Positions 1 to 8,601 of a stretch of 64,000 nt of DNA are shown here, piece by piece. The stretch comes from CAYMCO01 sp964388955. GTDB taxonomy: Bacteria; Chloroflexota; Anaerolineae; Anaerolineales; E44-bin32. The notes under the pieces are model-generated. The model made no database searches. It was not told where the DNA came from and was given only the letters and a program-made list of their open reading frames with translations. Location of the stretch: NCBI GenBank assembly GCA_964388955.1, contig CAYMCO010000029.1:6595-70594 (forward strand), read 5' to 3'. The position numbers were made by a program, and so were the translations under genes. Each line of letters starts with the position of its first letter. Position 1 is the first letter of the stretch.

Positions 1-385
1 CAACCACGCGATCCACAACCACGGATGCCACGCTCAGCGCATCATCACATCCGGATTGAATCGCCCCTGCGATGCGGACCACGTCTCCGCCCACCGTGGT
101 GGGCAGGAAATTGGCCGCGAACAACCCGGCAAAGGTGATCTGCACGCTGCGCGAAAAAGGAATTCCCACTTTCGCCCCTTGCAGCAAGCTGTACCAGCGG
201 CCCGACACCGCCAGGCGCGATATCATTATCAGGATGACCGCTAATCCGAAGCGCCAGGTTTCGATCTCCAGCACAGCGGAGAGAACTTCACGCCAGCCCA
301 AGCGGGCCACCAGATAGATCAACAAGCCGGCGGTGATCAAGGTGCCGGCGACCCGCAACCAGTAAACCCCTCGATCCCTGTTCAT
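1..385 (-). CDS. Flippase-like membrane protein (LPG synthase TM / UPF0104 family), partial
   Basis: The start of a polytopic membrane protein whose 3' part lies beyond the left edge; 128 codons are visible. Translation from the ATG at 385 gives two hydrophobic helices (about residues 10-25 and 46-60). They are followed by the segment LPTTVGGDVVR, which matches the signature of the lysylphosphatidylglycerol-synthase transmembrane / AglD-like family (known members carry a similar LP-x-x-x-GGD-x-x-R stretch). A purine-rich GAGAGGG lies just before the start. It sits downstream of, and on the same strand as, a GT-C glycosyltransferase, so a role in lipid-linked sugar or lipid translocation is plausible. 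That role is inferred, and the substrate cannot be read from the sequence. Confidence 0.75.
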   Translation of the reverse strand, partial: MNRDRGVYWLRVAGTLITAGLLIYLVARLGWREVLSAVLEIETWRFGLAVILIMISRLAVSGRWYSLLQGAKVGIPFSRSVQITFAGLFAANFLPTTVGGDVVRIAGAIQSGCDDALSVASVVVDRVV

Positions 386-542
386 CTGCCCTCTCGTCCG
401 TGCGCTGTTGTTCGCGAAGAAGACCCTCGTACACGATGACCCGCATCCCCGATGCAGGTCTCTACGCCGCACTGGGAGGCAGGTTCCTGGCGGATGAGGT
501 CCACCTCGCTGGCCGCCCCCCTGTGGCCAGATCCGCCGCCCT

Positions 543-2108
543 TCAATCGGTCGCCTTGAAGACCGAATTGATCCGGCTCCCCTGTATCTGGATTGAAAAG
601 ATCTCGGACCCCAAATCGTAGCCCTCAGGATGCCAGCGGTAGTCCGTAATGAAATAGTCGCTCTCTTCCGGCTCCGCAACAAATGACAGGCGCGCTCGCT
701 CACCTACCCGCAATATCATGGCGTTCTCTTCCCCGGCAAGTGTGTTGACGGCCACCTTGATTTGATCCCGGGGATCGATGGAAAGTATATGCTCCAACGC
801 TTTGCGATACGAAAGGCCCCAGTAGTCCCGCTCCCAGTTCCGCCTCAGGTATTCCTCCCCTTGTGGCACCAGCAAGTTGAAATACACATGCTGGTAGGGG
901 TGCGCCCGCACCATGAACAATCCTGTGGATGCCAACGATAGGGCCAGCACGACTCCGAACAGCCCGAGATAGGTTACACGCCTGCCTCTGAGTGCCGTTA
1001 TCAATTTACCGAACCCGGCAATCGCAAGCAGCAGGAAGCACGGGTAGATGAAAAACAGATGCCGCCAGCCATCATAGAGCACCGACCGGCGCACGATCAC
1101 GGCCACCAGAGGCGCGAAAAAGCACAGCAGCAAGAGAGAGGTGTTCCTCAGATGGGGATCCGTGGCTATCCGCCCTGGATTCCTCAACAAATCCCTGATG
1201 GACCAGGCGCTCCCCAATAGGAACGCGGCCGTGTAAGGGATAGGTGTGGTGATCGCTATCCACACCGGCGCGTAGTGCCAGGGCAGCGCGGTCGCCGGAT
1301 AGAAGCGCCCGAAATAGAGGACCTTCCCCTGCCAGGGGTAGCTGCTCAACGATCGCAGCGCCACGATAAACCGCCGAAGCGGATCGCTCCAGAGGAATGG
1401 CCAGGTGGCGAATAGAGCGAGCGCGAAGGCCGCCAGATAGGGGACCGCCAGGATCAGCAATCTCCTGGACCGACGGTCAGATAGGAAATCCAATGCCATG
1501 AAGAAGAGGGTGAACGCCAGCAGCATGATGCCGAGGATGCGGATGCTCGCCAGCAGCCCGCAGAGGATGCCGTGGATGAGAAACCATCGCAGCTTGCGCA
1601 CCTCGAACGCGCGCACGAAACTATACAGCCCAAAGGTCATCACCACCATGAAGGGGATGTCCTTGCTGTTGAAGAAAGAATGCGCGTAAATGCGCGGGCT
1701 GAGGACCAACATCCCTGCGCCGAGCAGCGCCAACTGATCATTTTTCAAGTAGCGTTCCGCGAGCAAGAAGAAACCGAAGACGCCGAATAGGAAGAATAGG
1801 TGGGAGGCCAGGTGCCGTTGCAAGTAGATGGCACGCGAATCCTGCACCCCGGAGAGCTTCTGAATCCCGGCCAGAAGCAGTTCGAAGATCAGCCCATGGT
1901 CGTCTGTGGCCCGCGCCGGGATGGATTTGCCGCTCGCCAGGTACCCGAAAACCGTGCTGCCCGCTTCGTAGCGCAGGGGTTCATCCCAGGCGATCCCATA
2001 GTCGTCATAGGCGGTTAGGCCGATCGCCAATAACAGGATGAAGAAAACCAGGACGGGTACCCTGCCCCGCGCCAATGAGCCGATCTTCCGCTTATCCATA
2101 TCCTCCAT
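543..2108 (-). CDS. GT-C type membrane glycosyltransferase (GT39/PMT-like)
   Basis: A 521-residue protein with about ten hydrophobic helices. Early on it has the acidic motif AWDEP in the first extracytoplasmic loop, where PMT/ArnT-type GT-C enzymes place the acidic residues that bind a polyprenyl-phosphate sugar donor. The C-terminal 120 residues are soluble and contain YLRRNWERDYWGLSYR. The open frame extends upstream to 2177, but the ATG at 2108 is preceded by GGTGA at a short spacing; an alternative ATG lies at 2099 behind GGAGG. A promoter-like TTGATT-N18-TATGAT lies upstream. With the flippase-like gene it may form a surface glycan or glycolipid unit. The acceptor is unknown. Confidence 0.75.
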   Translation of the reverse strand: MEDMDKRKIGSLARGRVPVLVFFILLLAIGLTAYDDYGIAWDEPLRYEAGSTVFGYLASGKSIPARATDDHGLIFELLLAGIQKLSGVQDSRAIYLQRHLASHLFFLFGVFGFFLLAERYLKNDQLALLGAGMLVLSPRIYAHSFFNSKDIPFMVVMTFGLYSFVRAFEVRKLRWFLIHGILCGLLASIRILGIMLLAFTLFFMALDFLSDRRSRRLLILAVPYLAAFALALFATWPFLWSDPLRRFIVALRSLSSYPWQGKVLYFGRFYPATALPWHYAPVWIAITTPIPYTAAFLLGSAWSIRDLLRNPGRIATDPHLRNTSLLLLCFFAPLVAVIVRRSVLYDGWRHLFFIYPCFLLLAIAGFGKLITALRGRRVTYLGLFGVVLALSLASTGLFMVRAHPYQHVYFNLLVPQGEEYLRRNWERDYWGLSYRKALEHILSIDPRDQIKVAVNTLAGEENAMILRVGERARLSFVAEPEESDYFITDYRWHPEGYDLGSEIFSIQIQGSRINSVFKATD

Positions 2109-2201
2109 ATTCACCGCTGTGCAGAAGCTCGTCCCCCAGATCCGCGCGCACCGAGGCCCTCCGCATCGAGCCCGCAACTCCGGCCACCGAAAGCACCACC
2201 A

Positions 2202-2231
2202 ATCATACTAGCGCACAATCCCGTGAATCAA
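2202..2231 (-). promoter_or_regulatory. Putative promoter of the GT-C gene
   Basis: On the minus strand, TTGATT (2231-2226) is followed after 18 bases by TATGAT (2207-2202), matching a primary-sigma promoter at 4/6 and 5/6 positions. It would give a leader of roughly 85 bases before the ATG at 2108. Confidence 0.5.
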
Positions 2232-2238
2232 AAGGCTG

Positions 2239-2260
2239 CCCCTTCCTCATGGGGAAGGGG
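2239..2260. repeat. C/G-rich hairpin, REP-like
   Basis: Arms CCCCTTCC and GGAAGGGG separated by six bases, followed by a G-rich tail (GGGCCGGGGGTTAGG). A related C-rich/G-rich inverted repeat is present at 39665-39753. It lies upstream of the GT-C promoter. Confidence 0.5.
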
Positions 2261-2403
2261 GCCGGGGGTTAGGTCAAACGATCCACGCCCAGACATCGGC
2301 ACAACACTCCGGGCTCATGGCTCATCCGTCGCTCATCGCCCACCGCGCACACCGCACGGCGTGCAGTACTGGATTGCCGCGGAAGTCGAGACTTCGGGGT
2401 CAC

Positions 2404-2424
2404 GGCCAACCACAAGGGTTGCCC
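2404..2424. repeat. Short palindrome with ACAAG loop (copy 1)
   Basis: GGCCAACC-ACAAG-GGTTGCCC followed by CTAC; one arm position does not pair. The same layout, with a perfect stem and the same loop and flank, recurs at 21477-21497. This suggests a dispersed REP-like palindrome. Confidence 0.55.
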
Positions 2425-2710
2425 CTACATCCGCACCTTTCCGGCGAAGCGAGCGCGCACAGCCCCCTTGGGGGCCTCACTACCTAGGTCCAGACCCAGG
2501 CGCGCAACGGAAGGTTCCACTTTGTGACAAGAAGCCCTGCCCAACGACGACCGGCGAGCCGAAAGCTGAATGCCAAGACCTAAGTGCAAACAGCTCGGAT
2601 CGTTAGTCGTTGGTCACTCGTGGTTTGCGCAGTGTGCATTGCATCAGGCGCCGAGCCGCTGGCCGGCCCCTGATAGCTGGAGGCTGATCGCGCACCGCGC
2701 CGGTCTGCCC

Positions 2711-5404
2711 CTATTCCTCCTCCAGCGCCGCGTGCGCCGCCGCCAGCCGAGCGACCGGCACCCGGAAGGGCGAGCAGCTCACGTAGTTGAGGCCGTACTT
2801 GTGGCACAGCGCGATGGAATCCGGATCACCGCCGTGCTCGCCGCAGATCCCCACCTCCAGATCCGGCCGGGTTTCCCGTCCCTCATTGGTGGCGATCTGC
2901 ATCAGACGCCCGACGCCGTCGGCGTCGATCGATTGGAAAGGATTTCCGGGCAGGATACCCTGGTCGATATACTCGATCAAAAACCCGGCTTCCGCGTCGT
3001 CCCGGCTGATGCCGAAGGTGGTCTGGGTCAGGTCGTTCGTGCCGAAGGAGAAGAACTGCGCATACTTGGCGATCTCCTTCGCCGTGAGCGCTGCCCTGGG
3101 GATCTCAATCATGGTGCCGAACTTATAGTCGATCTCCATCCCCTGTTCTTCCATGACCGCCTTGGCCACCTCTTCCAGCGCGGCTTGCTGCACCTTTAGT
3201 TCGTTCACATGACTCGTCAGCGGGATCATCACCTCCGGATGAACCTCCACACCGTCACGGGACACCTTGCAGGCCGCCTCGAAGATTGCCCGCACCTGCA
3301 TCTTGGTGACCGCGGGCATGTGAATGCCCAACCTGACACCCCGCAGCCCGAGCATAGGGTTCGCCTCGCGCATGGATTCCACGGCCGACAGCATCTTCTC
3401 TTGCTCCGCCAGCCGGCTGGGTTTCTCCCCGCTTGCCCGCAGCTCCGTCACCTCCACCAGCAGCTCGTCGTGGCTTGGCAGGAACTCGTGCAGGGGCGGG
3501 TCGATCAAGCGCACAATGACCGGCAAGCCGTCCATCACCCGGAATAGGCCCTCGAAATCATCCCGTTGGAAGGGCAGAAGCTTCTCCAACGCCCCGTCTC
3601 GTTCCCCCTCCTCCTTCGCCAGGATCATTTGCTGCACGAAAGGCAACCTCTCGGTTTCGAAGAACATGTGCTCCGTTCGGCACAGCCCGATGCCCTCCGC
3701 GCCGTAGTCCCTGGCCCGCTGCGCATCACGCGGGTAGTCCGAATTGGCCCACACGCCCAACCGGCGGATGTCGTCCGCCCAGGAGAGCAGCTTGATCAGG
3801 AATGGATCGTTGATGTCAGGCACCATGGTTTCGAGCTGCCCAAGGTACACTTCTCCTGCTGTCCCGTCGATCGAGATCCAATCGCCCTCCCGGATCGTGC
3901 GGCCGTCCACCGACATGCGTCGATTCTCCAGATCGATCTCCAGCGCCGACACGCCGACCACCGCCGGCTTGCCGAACTGCCGTGCGACCAGCGCCGCATG
4001 GCTGGTCCTGCCGCCGCGGCTGGTCAGAATACCCTTCGCCGCCAGCATGCCGTGGACGTCATCCGGCTTGGTCTCCGGCCGCACCATAATCACTTCCCGC
4101 CCCTTCTCCTTGGCCCATTCGGCGGCAAGATCGGCGTCAAAGGCAACCTGGCCCACCGCGGCCCCGGGCGACACATTGAGACCGGTGGCGATCATCGTCC
4201 CACTCTCATGCGCCGCCTTGCGCGCCTCGGGCTCGAACTGCGGATGCAGGAAGAAATCCACCTGATCCGGGCTGACTCGCTTTACCGCCTCCCGGCGATT
4301 GATCAGCCCCTCCTCCGCCAAATCGACGGCGATGCGGACCGCCGCCTGGGCGGTCCGCTTGCTGTCGCGCGTCTGCAGCATCCATAGCCTGCTGCGCTCG
4401 ATGGTGAACTCCACGTCCTGCACCTCGCGGTAGTGGTCCTCGAGCTTCTCCGCGATCCCCCGCAGCTCCTCAAATGCTTGCGGTAGATCAGATTCCAATT
4501 TCTCGATCGGCTTGGTCTGGCGGATCCCGGCGACCACATCCTCCCCCTGCGCGTTGAGCAGGTAGTCGCCCTCGATCTCGTCCTCGCCCGTTGAAATGTT
4601 GCGAGTGGTCGCAACGCCAGTCCCCGAATCATCGCCCATGTTTCCGAACACCATGGTCACGATATTCACCGCCGTCCCCAGATCATGCGGGATGCCGGCC
4701 GCCTCCCGATAATCCACCGCGCGGCGCCCGTTCCACGACCCGAATACCGCCTCCGTGGCCATACGGAGCTGCTCGTAGGGATCCTGGGGGAAGGATCTTC
4801 CCGTGCGTTCCTGGATGATTTCCTGAAACCGGTCGGTGATCTCCTTCCAGTCCTCCGCGCTAAGCTCGGCGTCGGTCTTCACCCCGCGCCGATCCCGATA
4901 TGCTGTGATCACCTTTTCGAAAGCCTCGTCCGGCACCCCCATGACCACCGAACCGAACATTTGCACCAGGCGGCGGTATGAGTCGTATACGAAGCGAGGG
5001 TCCTGGGTCAGCTCCACCATCCCCTCCGCCGTCTCGTCGTTCAAACCGATGTTCAGCACGGTGTCCATCATCCCGGGCATGGAGAACTTCGCCCCCGATC
5101 GGCAGGAAACCAGCAGCGGGTCATCCCGATCCCCGAACTTCTTACCCGTTTGCGCCTCGACCTTTTCGAGCGCCTCGAGCGCCTGGTCCCACATCCCCTC
5201 CGGGAACTGTTCGCCCTGCTCCAAGTACGCGTTGCAGGCCTCCGTCGTCATCGTGAATCCCGGGGGCACCGGGAGGCCGATGCGGGTCATATCGGCGAGG
5301 TTGGCGCCCTTGCCGCCGAGCAGCCCGCGCACGCCATCCCATGAACCTGCAGTCTCCTCGGCCGCCTGCACCTCATCAAACATGTAAACCCACTTCTCTG
5401 GCAT
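2711..5404 (-). CDS. ppdK: Pyruvate, phosphate dikinase
   Basis: An 897-residue enzyme that interconverts pyruvate + ATP + Pi and phosphoenolpyruvate + AMP + PPi in the cytosol. Domains in order: N-terminal ATP-grasp domain (GGKGANLADM near residue 30, SGAKFSMPGMMDT near 105); the swivelling phosphohistidine domain with GGRTSHAALVARQFGKP near 445, carrying the catalytic His; and the C-terminal PEP/pyruvate TIM barrel with LCRTEHMF, SFGTNDLTQ and GICGEHGGDP, which includes the catalytic Cys. Length matches bacterial PPDK. The frame opens at 5458, but the ATG at 5404 has GGAGG eight bases upstream and begins the conserved KWVYMF segment. It is monocistronic. Direction in vivo (glycolytic or gluconeogenic) cannot be told from sequence. 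Confidence 0.97.
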   Translation of the reverse strand: MPEKWVYMFDEVQAAEETAGSWDGVRGLLGGKGANLADMTRIGLPVPPGFTMTTEACNAYLEQGEQFPEGMWDQALEALEKVEAQTGKKFGDRDDPLLVSCRSGAKFSMPGMMDTVLNIGLNDETAEGMVELTQDPRFVYDSYRRLVQMFGSVVMGVPDEAFEKVITAYRDRRGVKTDAELSAEDWKEITDRFQEIIQERTGRSFPQDPYEQLRMATEAVFGSWNGRRAVDYREAAGIPHDLGTAVNIVTMVFGNMGDDSGTGVATTRNISTGEDEIEGDYLLNAQGEDVVAGIRQTKPIEKLESDLPQAFEELRGIAEKLEDHYREVQDVEFTIERSRLWMLQTRDSKRTAQAAVRIAVDLAEEGLINRREAVKRVSPDQVDFFLHPQFEPEARKAAHESGTMIATGLNVSPGAAVGQVAFDADLAAEWAKEKGREVIMVRPETKPDDVHGMLAAKGILTSRGGRTSHAALVARQFGKPAVVGVSALEIDLENRRMSVDGRTIREGDWISIDGTAGEVYLGQLETMVPDINDPFLIKLLSWADDIRRLGVWANSDYPRDAQRARDYGAEGIGLCRTEHMFFETERLPFVQQMILAKEEGERDGALEKLLPFQRDDFEGLFRVMDGLPVIVRLIDPPLHEFLPSHDELLVEVTELRASGEKPSRLAEQEKMLSAVESMREANPMLGLRGVRLGIHMPAVTKMQVRAIFEAACKVSRDGVEVHPEVMIPLTSHVNELKVQQAALEEVAKAVMEEQGMEIDYKFGTMIEIPRAALTAKEIAKYAQFFSFGTNDLTQTTFGISRDDAEAGFLIEYIDQGILPGNPFQSIDADGVGRLMQIATNEGRETRPDLEVGICGEHGGDPDSIALCHKYGLNYVSCSPFRVPVARLAAAHAALEEE

Positions 5405-5725
5405 CTGCTTATCCTCCAAACTGGATCTGCTAAGCGCCGCTGCTAGCCGCCTCTGCATCGGGGCATTAGTTTCGCGTTGTGATCGTCATGAACAGTGGTC
5501 AGTATACCGCATCCCCCCACGGTTCATCAGCTTCGATGCATACAGGAGGCCCGCTGGGGATGAGAGAAGGGCTGGCCCCTCCCGAATCTGCCATTGCGAG
5601 TATCTCCACAGCTCAGGCGCCTTTCTTTCTGAGAGAAACTTGCCCGGCAATTCGGGCAGGCACTTCTCGAGTGCCAAGTGCCGCTTCGGTATCGTTTGGG
5701 AGGAATTATCACCTGGCGCGAGGTA

Positions 5726-5775
5726 TATCGAGAGGTGCGCCGGCTGTGGGATTGATAACGCCGCACCTCTCGATA
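5726..5775. repeat. Perfect 14-bp inverted repeat
   Basis: TATCGAGAGGTGCG at 5726-5739 and its exact reverse complement at 5762-5775 flank a 22-base spacer. This is the strongest of the hairpins between the SUF operon end and ppdK. No T-run follows on either strand, so it is not a standard terminator. Confidence 0.75.
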
Positions 5776-5954
5776 GGAGCCTCGCTGCCCTTTGGCTCTA
5801 CTCGAGATGCGGCTCGTTCGTCATACGTTTGCATTTCCTGTTCGTATGGCCGGGATGCTTCTTGGGAGCCCGGAGAGCGGAGATCTATGGTGCGGCCTAC
5901 CCGGTGGTATTGCTCGCCTCTCCTCACCGCCGGTGACACCCGGGGTGGACCTAC

Positions 5955-6014
5955 ATAATCGAAAGCGGACCCTGTTCCGGATTCCGGCAGCTTGCTGCTG
6001 GCCGCGAGCGAAGC
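5955..6014 (+). repeat. Dispersed 60-bp repeat, copy A
   Basis: Aligns without gaps to 39266-39325. The last 27 bases (from CAGCTTGCTG at 5988) match with a single difference; the first half is more diverged. Neither copy lies in a gene. Confidence 0.65.
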
Positions 6015-6085
6015 CAGCGATGGGTCACGCAGGATGGGGAATGCGCGCGTCGCTTGCCGCGGAGTTGGCGGAGAGTGGCGAAGGG

Positions 6086-6478
6086 CTACTCCTCTCGCGG
6101 CACCCCGATCTGAATCTCCCCCCCCGCCACGCGCACCGGATATGCCGGGATGTCCACCGCCGCAGGCAAGCTGAGCACATGCCCCGTCCGGACATCGAAG
6201 CGCGCCCCGTGGCGGGGGCATACGATCTCGTAGCCCTCCAGATCCCCCTCCGCGACCGGCCCATCGTCGTGCGAGCACACATCCCGAATCGCGTAGTAGG
6301 TGCCATTCAGATTGAACAGCGCGATCATCGTGCCGTCGATCTCGATAAAGAGCCGATCTCCCGGCCCCAGCTCGTCCACCGTCGCAACGCCGACATATTC
6401 AACTTCGTTTTCTTTCAGTTCATGGTAATCGAACATACTTGAAAGCGCCCCCGATGCCCCCTTGTTTCCACGCATCAC
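6086..6478 (-). CDS. Rieske-type [2Fe-2S] ferredoxin of the SUF operon
   Basis: A 130-residue small Rieske ferredoxin. Cluster ligands are visible as C-x-H (CSH) and C-x2-H (CPRH) sixteen residues apart, the standard Rieske pattern. It is a single-domain protein like the ferredoxin subunits of ring-hydroxylating oxygenases, and similar proteins occur inside actinobacterial SUF operons. It begins nine bases after sufU and is the last gene of the minus-strand SUF arm. The frame opens with GTG at 6478 (AGGA seven bases upstream) and an ATG at 6475; a shorter start at 6436 is possible. Role is inferred: electron delivery during cluster assembly, or a cluster recipient. Confidence 0.88.
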   Translation of the reverse strand: MMRGNKGASGALSSMFDYHELKENEVEYVGVATVDELGPGDRLFIEIDGTMIALFNLNGTYYAIRDVCSHDDGPVAEGDLEGYEIVCPRHGARFDVRTGHVLSLPAAVDIPAYPVRVAGGEIQIGVPREE

Positions 6479-6487
6479 CTGCCAATC

Positions 6488-6889
6488 CTATACCGACGCC
6501 AGCTCGTCCTCCAGGCCCTCCAGCCCGTATACACCCGCCTTCAGCACCTTAAGCGAGAGCAGGGCACATTTCAGCCGCACAGGCCCCAGCTCGATCCCCA
6601 GCAAGTCCAACACATCCTCCTTGCTCAGCGCTTTCACTTCCTCGAGCCGCTTGCCCACCACCGATTCCATCAGCAGGTCGGCGGAGGCCTGCGAAATGGC
6701 GCACCCCTGCCCCGAAAATGCCGCCTCGGTGACGATATCCTCATCGTTGACCCGCAGTTCCACCCGGATTTCGTCTCCGCAGAGCGGATTGTCGTCCTCG
6801 TAGGCGTAATCGTGCGGGTCCAGCGAGCCCTTCATGCGCGGATTCTTGTAGCGGTCGATTATCTGTTCACGATAGAGGTCGTCCATCAT
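6488..6889 (-). CDS. sufU: SufU-type Fe-S scaffold / sulfur acceptor
   Basis: A 133-residue protein of the IscU/NifU-N family. The three conserved cysteines are visible in NPLCGD, GQGCAIS and RLKCALL, with the Asp two residues after the first Cys. In Gram-positive SUF systems SufU binds zinc and takes persulfide sulfur from SufS. The order sufS-sufU with a five-base gap and the SufU-type spacing between the second and third Cys support SufU rather than IscU. Starts with two consecutive ATGs after AGGCGGA. Confidence 0.93.
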   Translation of the reverse strand: MMDDLYREQIIDRYKNPRMKGSLDPHDYAYEDDNPLCGDEIRVELRVNDEDIVTEAAFSGQGCAISQASADLLMESVVGKRLEEVKALSKEDVLDLLGIELGPVRLKCALLSLKVLKAGVYGLEGLEDELASV

Positions 6890-6894
6890 TCCGC

Positions 6895-8133
6895 CTAGGC
6901 GAACACCTCCTTCACCCGATACAGCCCTTCCACCAGGCTGTCAATCTCCTCGGGCGTGTTGTAGAGATAATAGGAGGCGCGAGTGCTGGCCGGGATATCG
7001 TACTTCTCATGGAGCGGCATGGCGCAGTGATGCCCCGCACGCACCGCGATCCCGAAGCGATCGAGGATCTGCGCCACGTCGTGTGGATGCAGGCCCGGCA
7101 TGGTGAATGCCGTCACACCGCTGCGATCCCCGCCCTGGGGGCCGAGCACCTCGAGCCCCGGCACCTCCCCCAGCCGCTCCAGCGCGTATTCAACTAGGTA
7201 GCGCTCGTGCGCCGCCACCGCCGGCATGCCGATACCCTGCAGGAAGTCAATCGCCGCCCCAAAACCCACCGCCTCTGCGATCGCCGGCGTCCCGGCCTCG
7301 AACTTTTCCGGTGGCGCATTTGGCGTGAAGCCCGTAAGACGCACCCGGCGGATCATCTCCCCGCCACCCAGGAATGGCGGCATCGATTCCAACAACGCCA
7401 TCCGTCCGTACAACCCGCCGATCCCCGTCGGGCCGCACATCTTGTGCGCCGAGAAGGCATAGAAATCCACCCCAAGCTGCGCCACATTCACCGGCACATG
7501 CGGCGCGCCCTGCGCGCCGTCCACCAACACGGTCGCCCCGGCTTGGTGCGCCAGGTCGATCATGCGTTTGATCGGGTTGATCGTACCCAGCACGTTCGAA
7601 ATATGGGTGAAGGCCACAAGCTTGGGCCCCCGCTCAAGACGGCGAGAGTAGTCGCCCATATCGATGCGGCCATATTCGGTCACATTGGTGAACAGCAGCT
7701 CCAGCCCAATTTCAGCGGCCAGCATCTGCCAGGGGACGATATTGGAGTGGTGCTCCATCTCCGTCAGCAGCACCCGGTCGCCCGCCCCCAGGTTGGCGCG
7801 TCCCCAACTATTGGCGACCAGGTTGATCGCTTCCGTGGTGTTGCGTGTGAAGATCAACTCCTCCGGCCGAGCCGCTCCCACGAAATCCGCAACTTTGCGC
7901 CGCGCCCCCTCATAGGCCGCCGTGGCCTCCTCCGCCAATTGGTAAATCCCGCGGTGAACGTTGGCGTTCCGCAGACAATAGTAATCTGCGATGGCATCGA
8001 TCACCACTTTGGGTTTCTGGGAAGTGGCCGCCGAATCCAGATAGATCAGCGGCTGCCCGGGACGCACCTCCCGGGCCAACTCCGGGAATTGACCCCGGAT
8101 CTTGGCCGTGTCGAAGAGCGCGGGCACGGTCAT
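6895..8133 (-). CDS. sufS: Cysteine desulfurase SufS
   Basis: A 412-residue PLP enzyme that removes sulfur from cysteine as an enzyme persulfide. Visible are the PLP-binding lysine segment FSAHKMCGPTGIG, the substrate-pocket NTTEAINLVA region, and the catalytic-Cys segment AGHHCAMPLH near residue 360, typical of group II (SufS) desulfurases. Length is normal. It lies between an unknown 98-aa gene (15-base gap) and sufU, in the middle of the SUF operon, and should supply sulfur to SufU and SufBCD. Confidence 0.96.
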   Translation of the reverse strand: MTVPALFDTAKIRGQFPELAREVRPGQPLIYLDSAATSQKPKVVIDAIADYYCLRNANVHRGIYQLAEEATAAYEGARRKVADFVGAARPEELIFTRNTTEAINLVANSWGRANLGAGDRVLLTEMEHHSNIVPWQMLAAEIGLELLFTNVTEYGRIDMGDYSRRLERGPKLVAFTHISNVLGTINPIKRMIDLAHQAGATVLVDGAQGAPHVPVNVAQLGVDFYAFSAHKMCGPTGIGGLYGRMALLESMPPFLGGGEMIRRVRLTGFTPNAPPEKFEAGTPAIAEAVGFGAAIDFLQGIGMPAVAAHERYLVEYALERLGEVPGLEVLGPQGGDRSGVTAFTMPGLHPHDVAQILDRFGIAVRAGHHCAMPLHEKYDIPASTRASYYLYNTPEEIDSLVEGLYRVKEVFA

Positions 8134-8148
8134 GAAATCACCTCCAGC

Positions 8149-8445
8149 TCAGGACCTCTTCCTGCGGGCTCTGCGTGCCTTGCGGGCGCTGATCTTGCGC
8201 ACGTTTTCGCTCTTCTGCTCCAGCCATAGGATGTGATCGGGGACCATCCAGCCGTCCGTCAAATATACATCCTCGAGAAACTGGACGGCTACCATCTTCT
8301 CATCCGCCTGGACCACGGTTCCCGGCAGCCAATCCCGGATCCGGTGTCCTTCGTCGTCGTCGTGGTCGCAGAGGACCTCCACCTGGTCCCCCACCTCATA
8401 GATCTTCTGCTTCATATTGTCGGTTGGCTTTATCGCTATGTTCAT
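8149..8445 (-). CDS. Unknown small basic-tailed protein inside the SUF operon
   Basis: 98 residues from the ATG at 8445, or 88 from an ATG at 8415. The core (YEVGDQVEVLCDHD ... GTVVQADEKMVAVQF) has the alternating beta-strand pattern of an SH3/KOW-like barrel. It is followed by the conserved-looking DGWMVPDHILWL and a very basic tail, KISARKARRARRKRS. I do not recognise a named family. It sits co-directionally between sufD and sufS, 15 bases from sufS, so it should be co-transcribed. The basic tail hints at nucleic acid or acidic-partner binding; that is inference only. Confidence 0.7.
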   Translation of the reverse strand: MNIAIKPTDNMKQKIYEVGDQVEVLCDHDDDEGHRIRDWLPGTVVQADEKMVAVQFLEDVYLTDGWMVPDHILWLEQKSENVRKISARKARRARRKRS

Positions 8446-8601
8446 CTCGTTGCTCTATCCTTATCCGTCTTTTCCACTCTCTGGCTGCGTCCGGGGCGCC
8501 ATTCCCTCCGTCAACCATCCTGCAGGTGGCTGCCGGCGCGGTCGCGCCATGCCGCCCGTTGCGAATGCTGACCAGGCGATTCATCGATCGCCGCCGGACC
8601 T

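Larger units (their letters stand above)
2109..2710. other. Gene-free gap with palindromes and word-like repeats
   Basis: I see no credible gene here. The gap holds the promoter of the glycosyltransferase and a C/G-rich hairpin (8-bp arms at 2239-2246 and 2253-2260) followed by a G-rich stretch. A short array of words related to ATGAGC and GCGATGAG (read on the minus strand) lies at about 2310-2360. A hairpin at 2404-2424 has a near-perfect copy of its palindrome at 21477. The rest is non-repetitive GC-rich sequence after the ppdK stop. Confidence 0.6.
5405..6085. other. Gene-free gap rich in hairpins
   Basis: No credible ORF on either strand. About 5640-5875 carries a run of inverted repeats: GCCCG/CGGGC at 5642-5656, GGCACT/AGTGCC at about 5660-5676, a perfect 14-bp pair at 5726-5775, GAGCC/GGCTC near 5778-5799, CATACG/CGTATG near 5823-5848 and CCGGG/CCCGG near 5850-5873. 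A TATACT that could be the ppdK -10 box is at 5501-5506 (minus). A dispersed 60-bp repeat occupies 5955-6014. The hairpin block could be a structured RNA, a terminator series after the SUF operon, or a dead element; I cannot assign it. Confidence 0.55.

Noticed and set aside
2570..3199. Plus-strand ORFs opposite ppdK
   Set aside because: Shadow frames of the GC-rich ppdK gene without recognisable features.
5900..5915. GGTGGTATTGC resembling a T-box antiterminator core
   Set aside because: It departs from the GGTGGNACC core, is on the strand with no downstream synthetase gene, and lacks a specifier stem and terminator.
5709..6278. 189-codon minus-strand ORF over the hairpin block and Rieske gene end
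   Set aside because: Overlaps the Rieske coding frame, has Arg/Gly-rich shadow composition and spans the hairpins.
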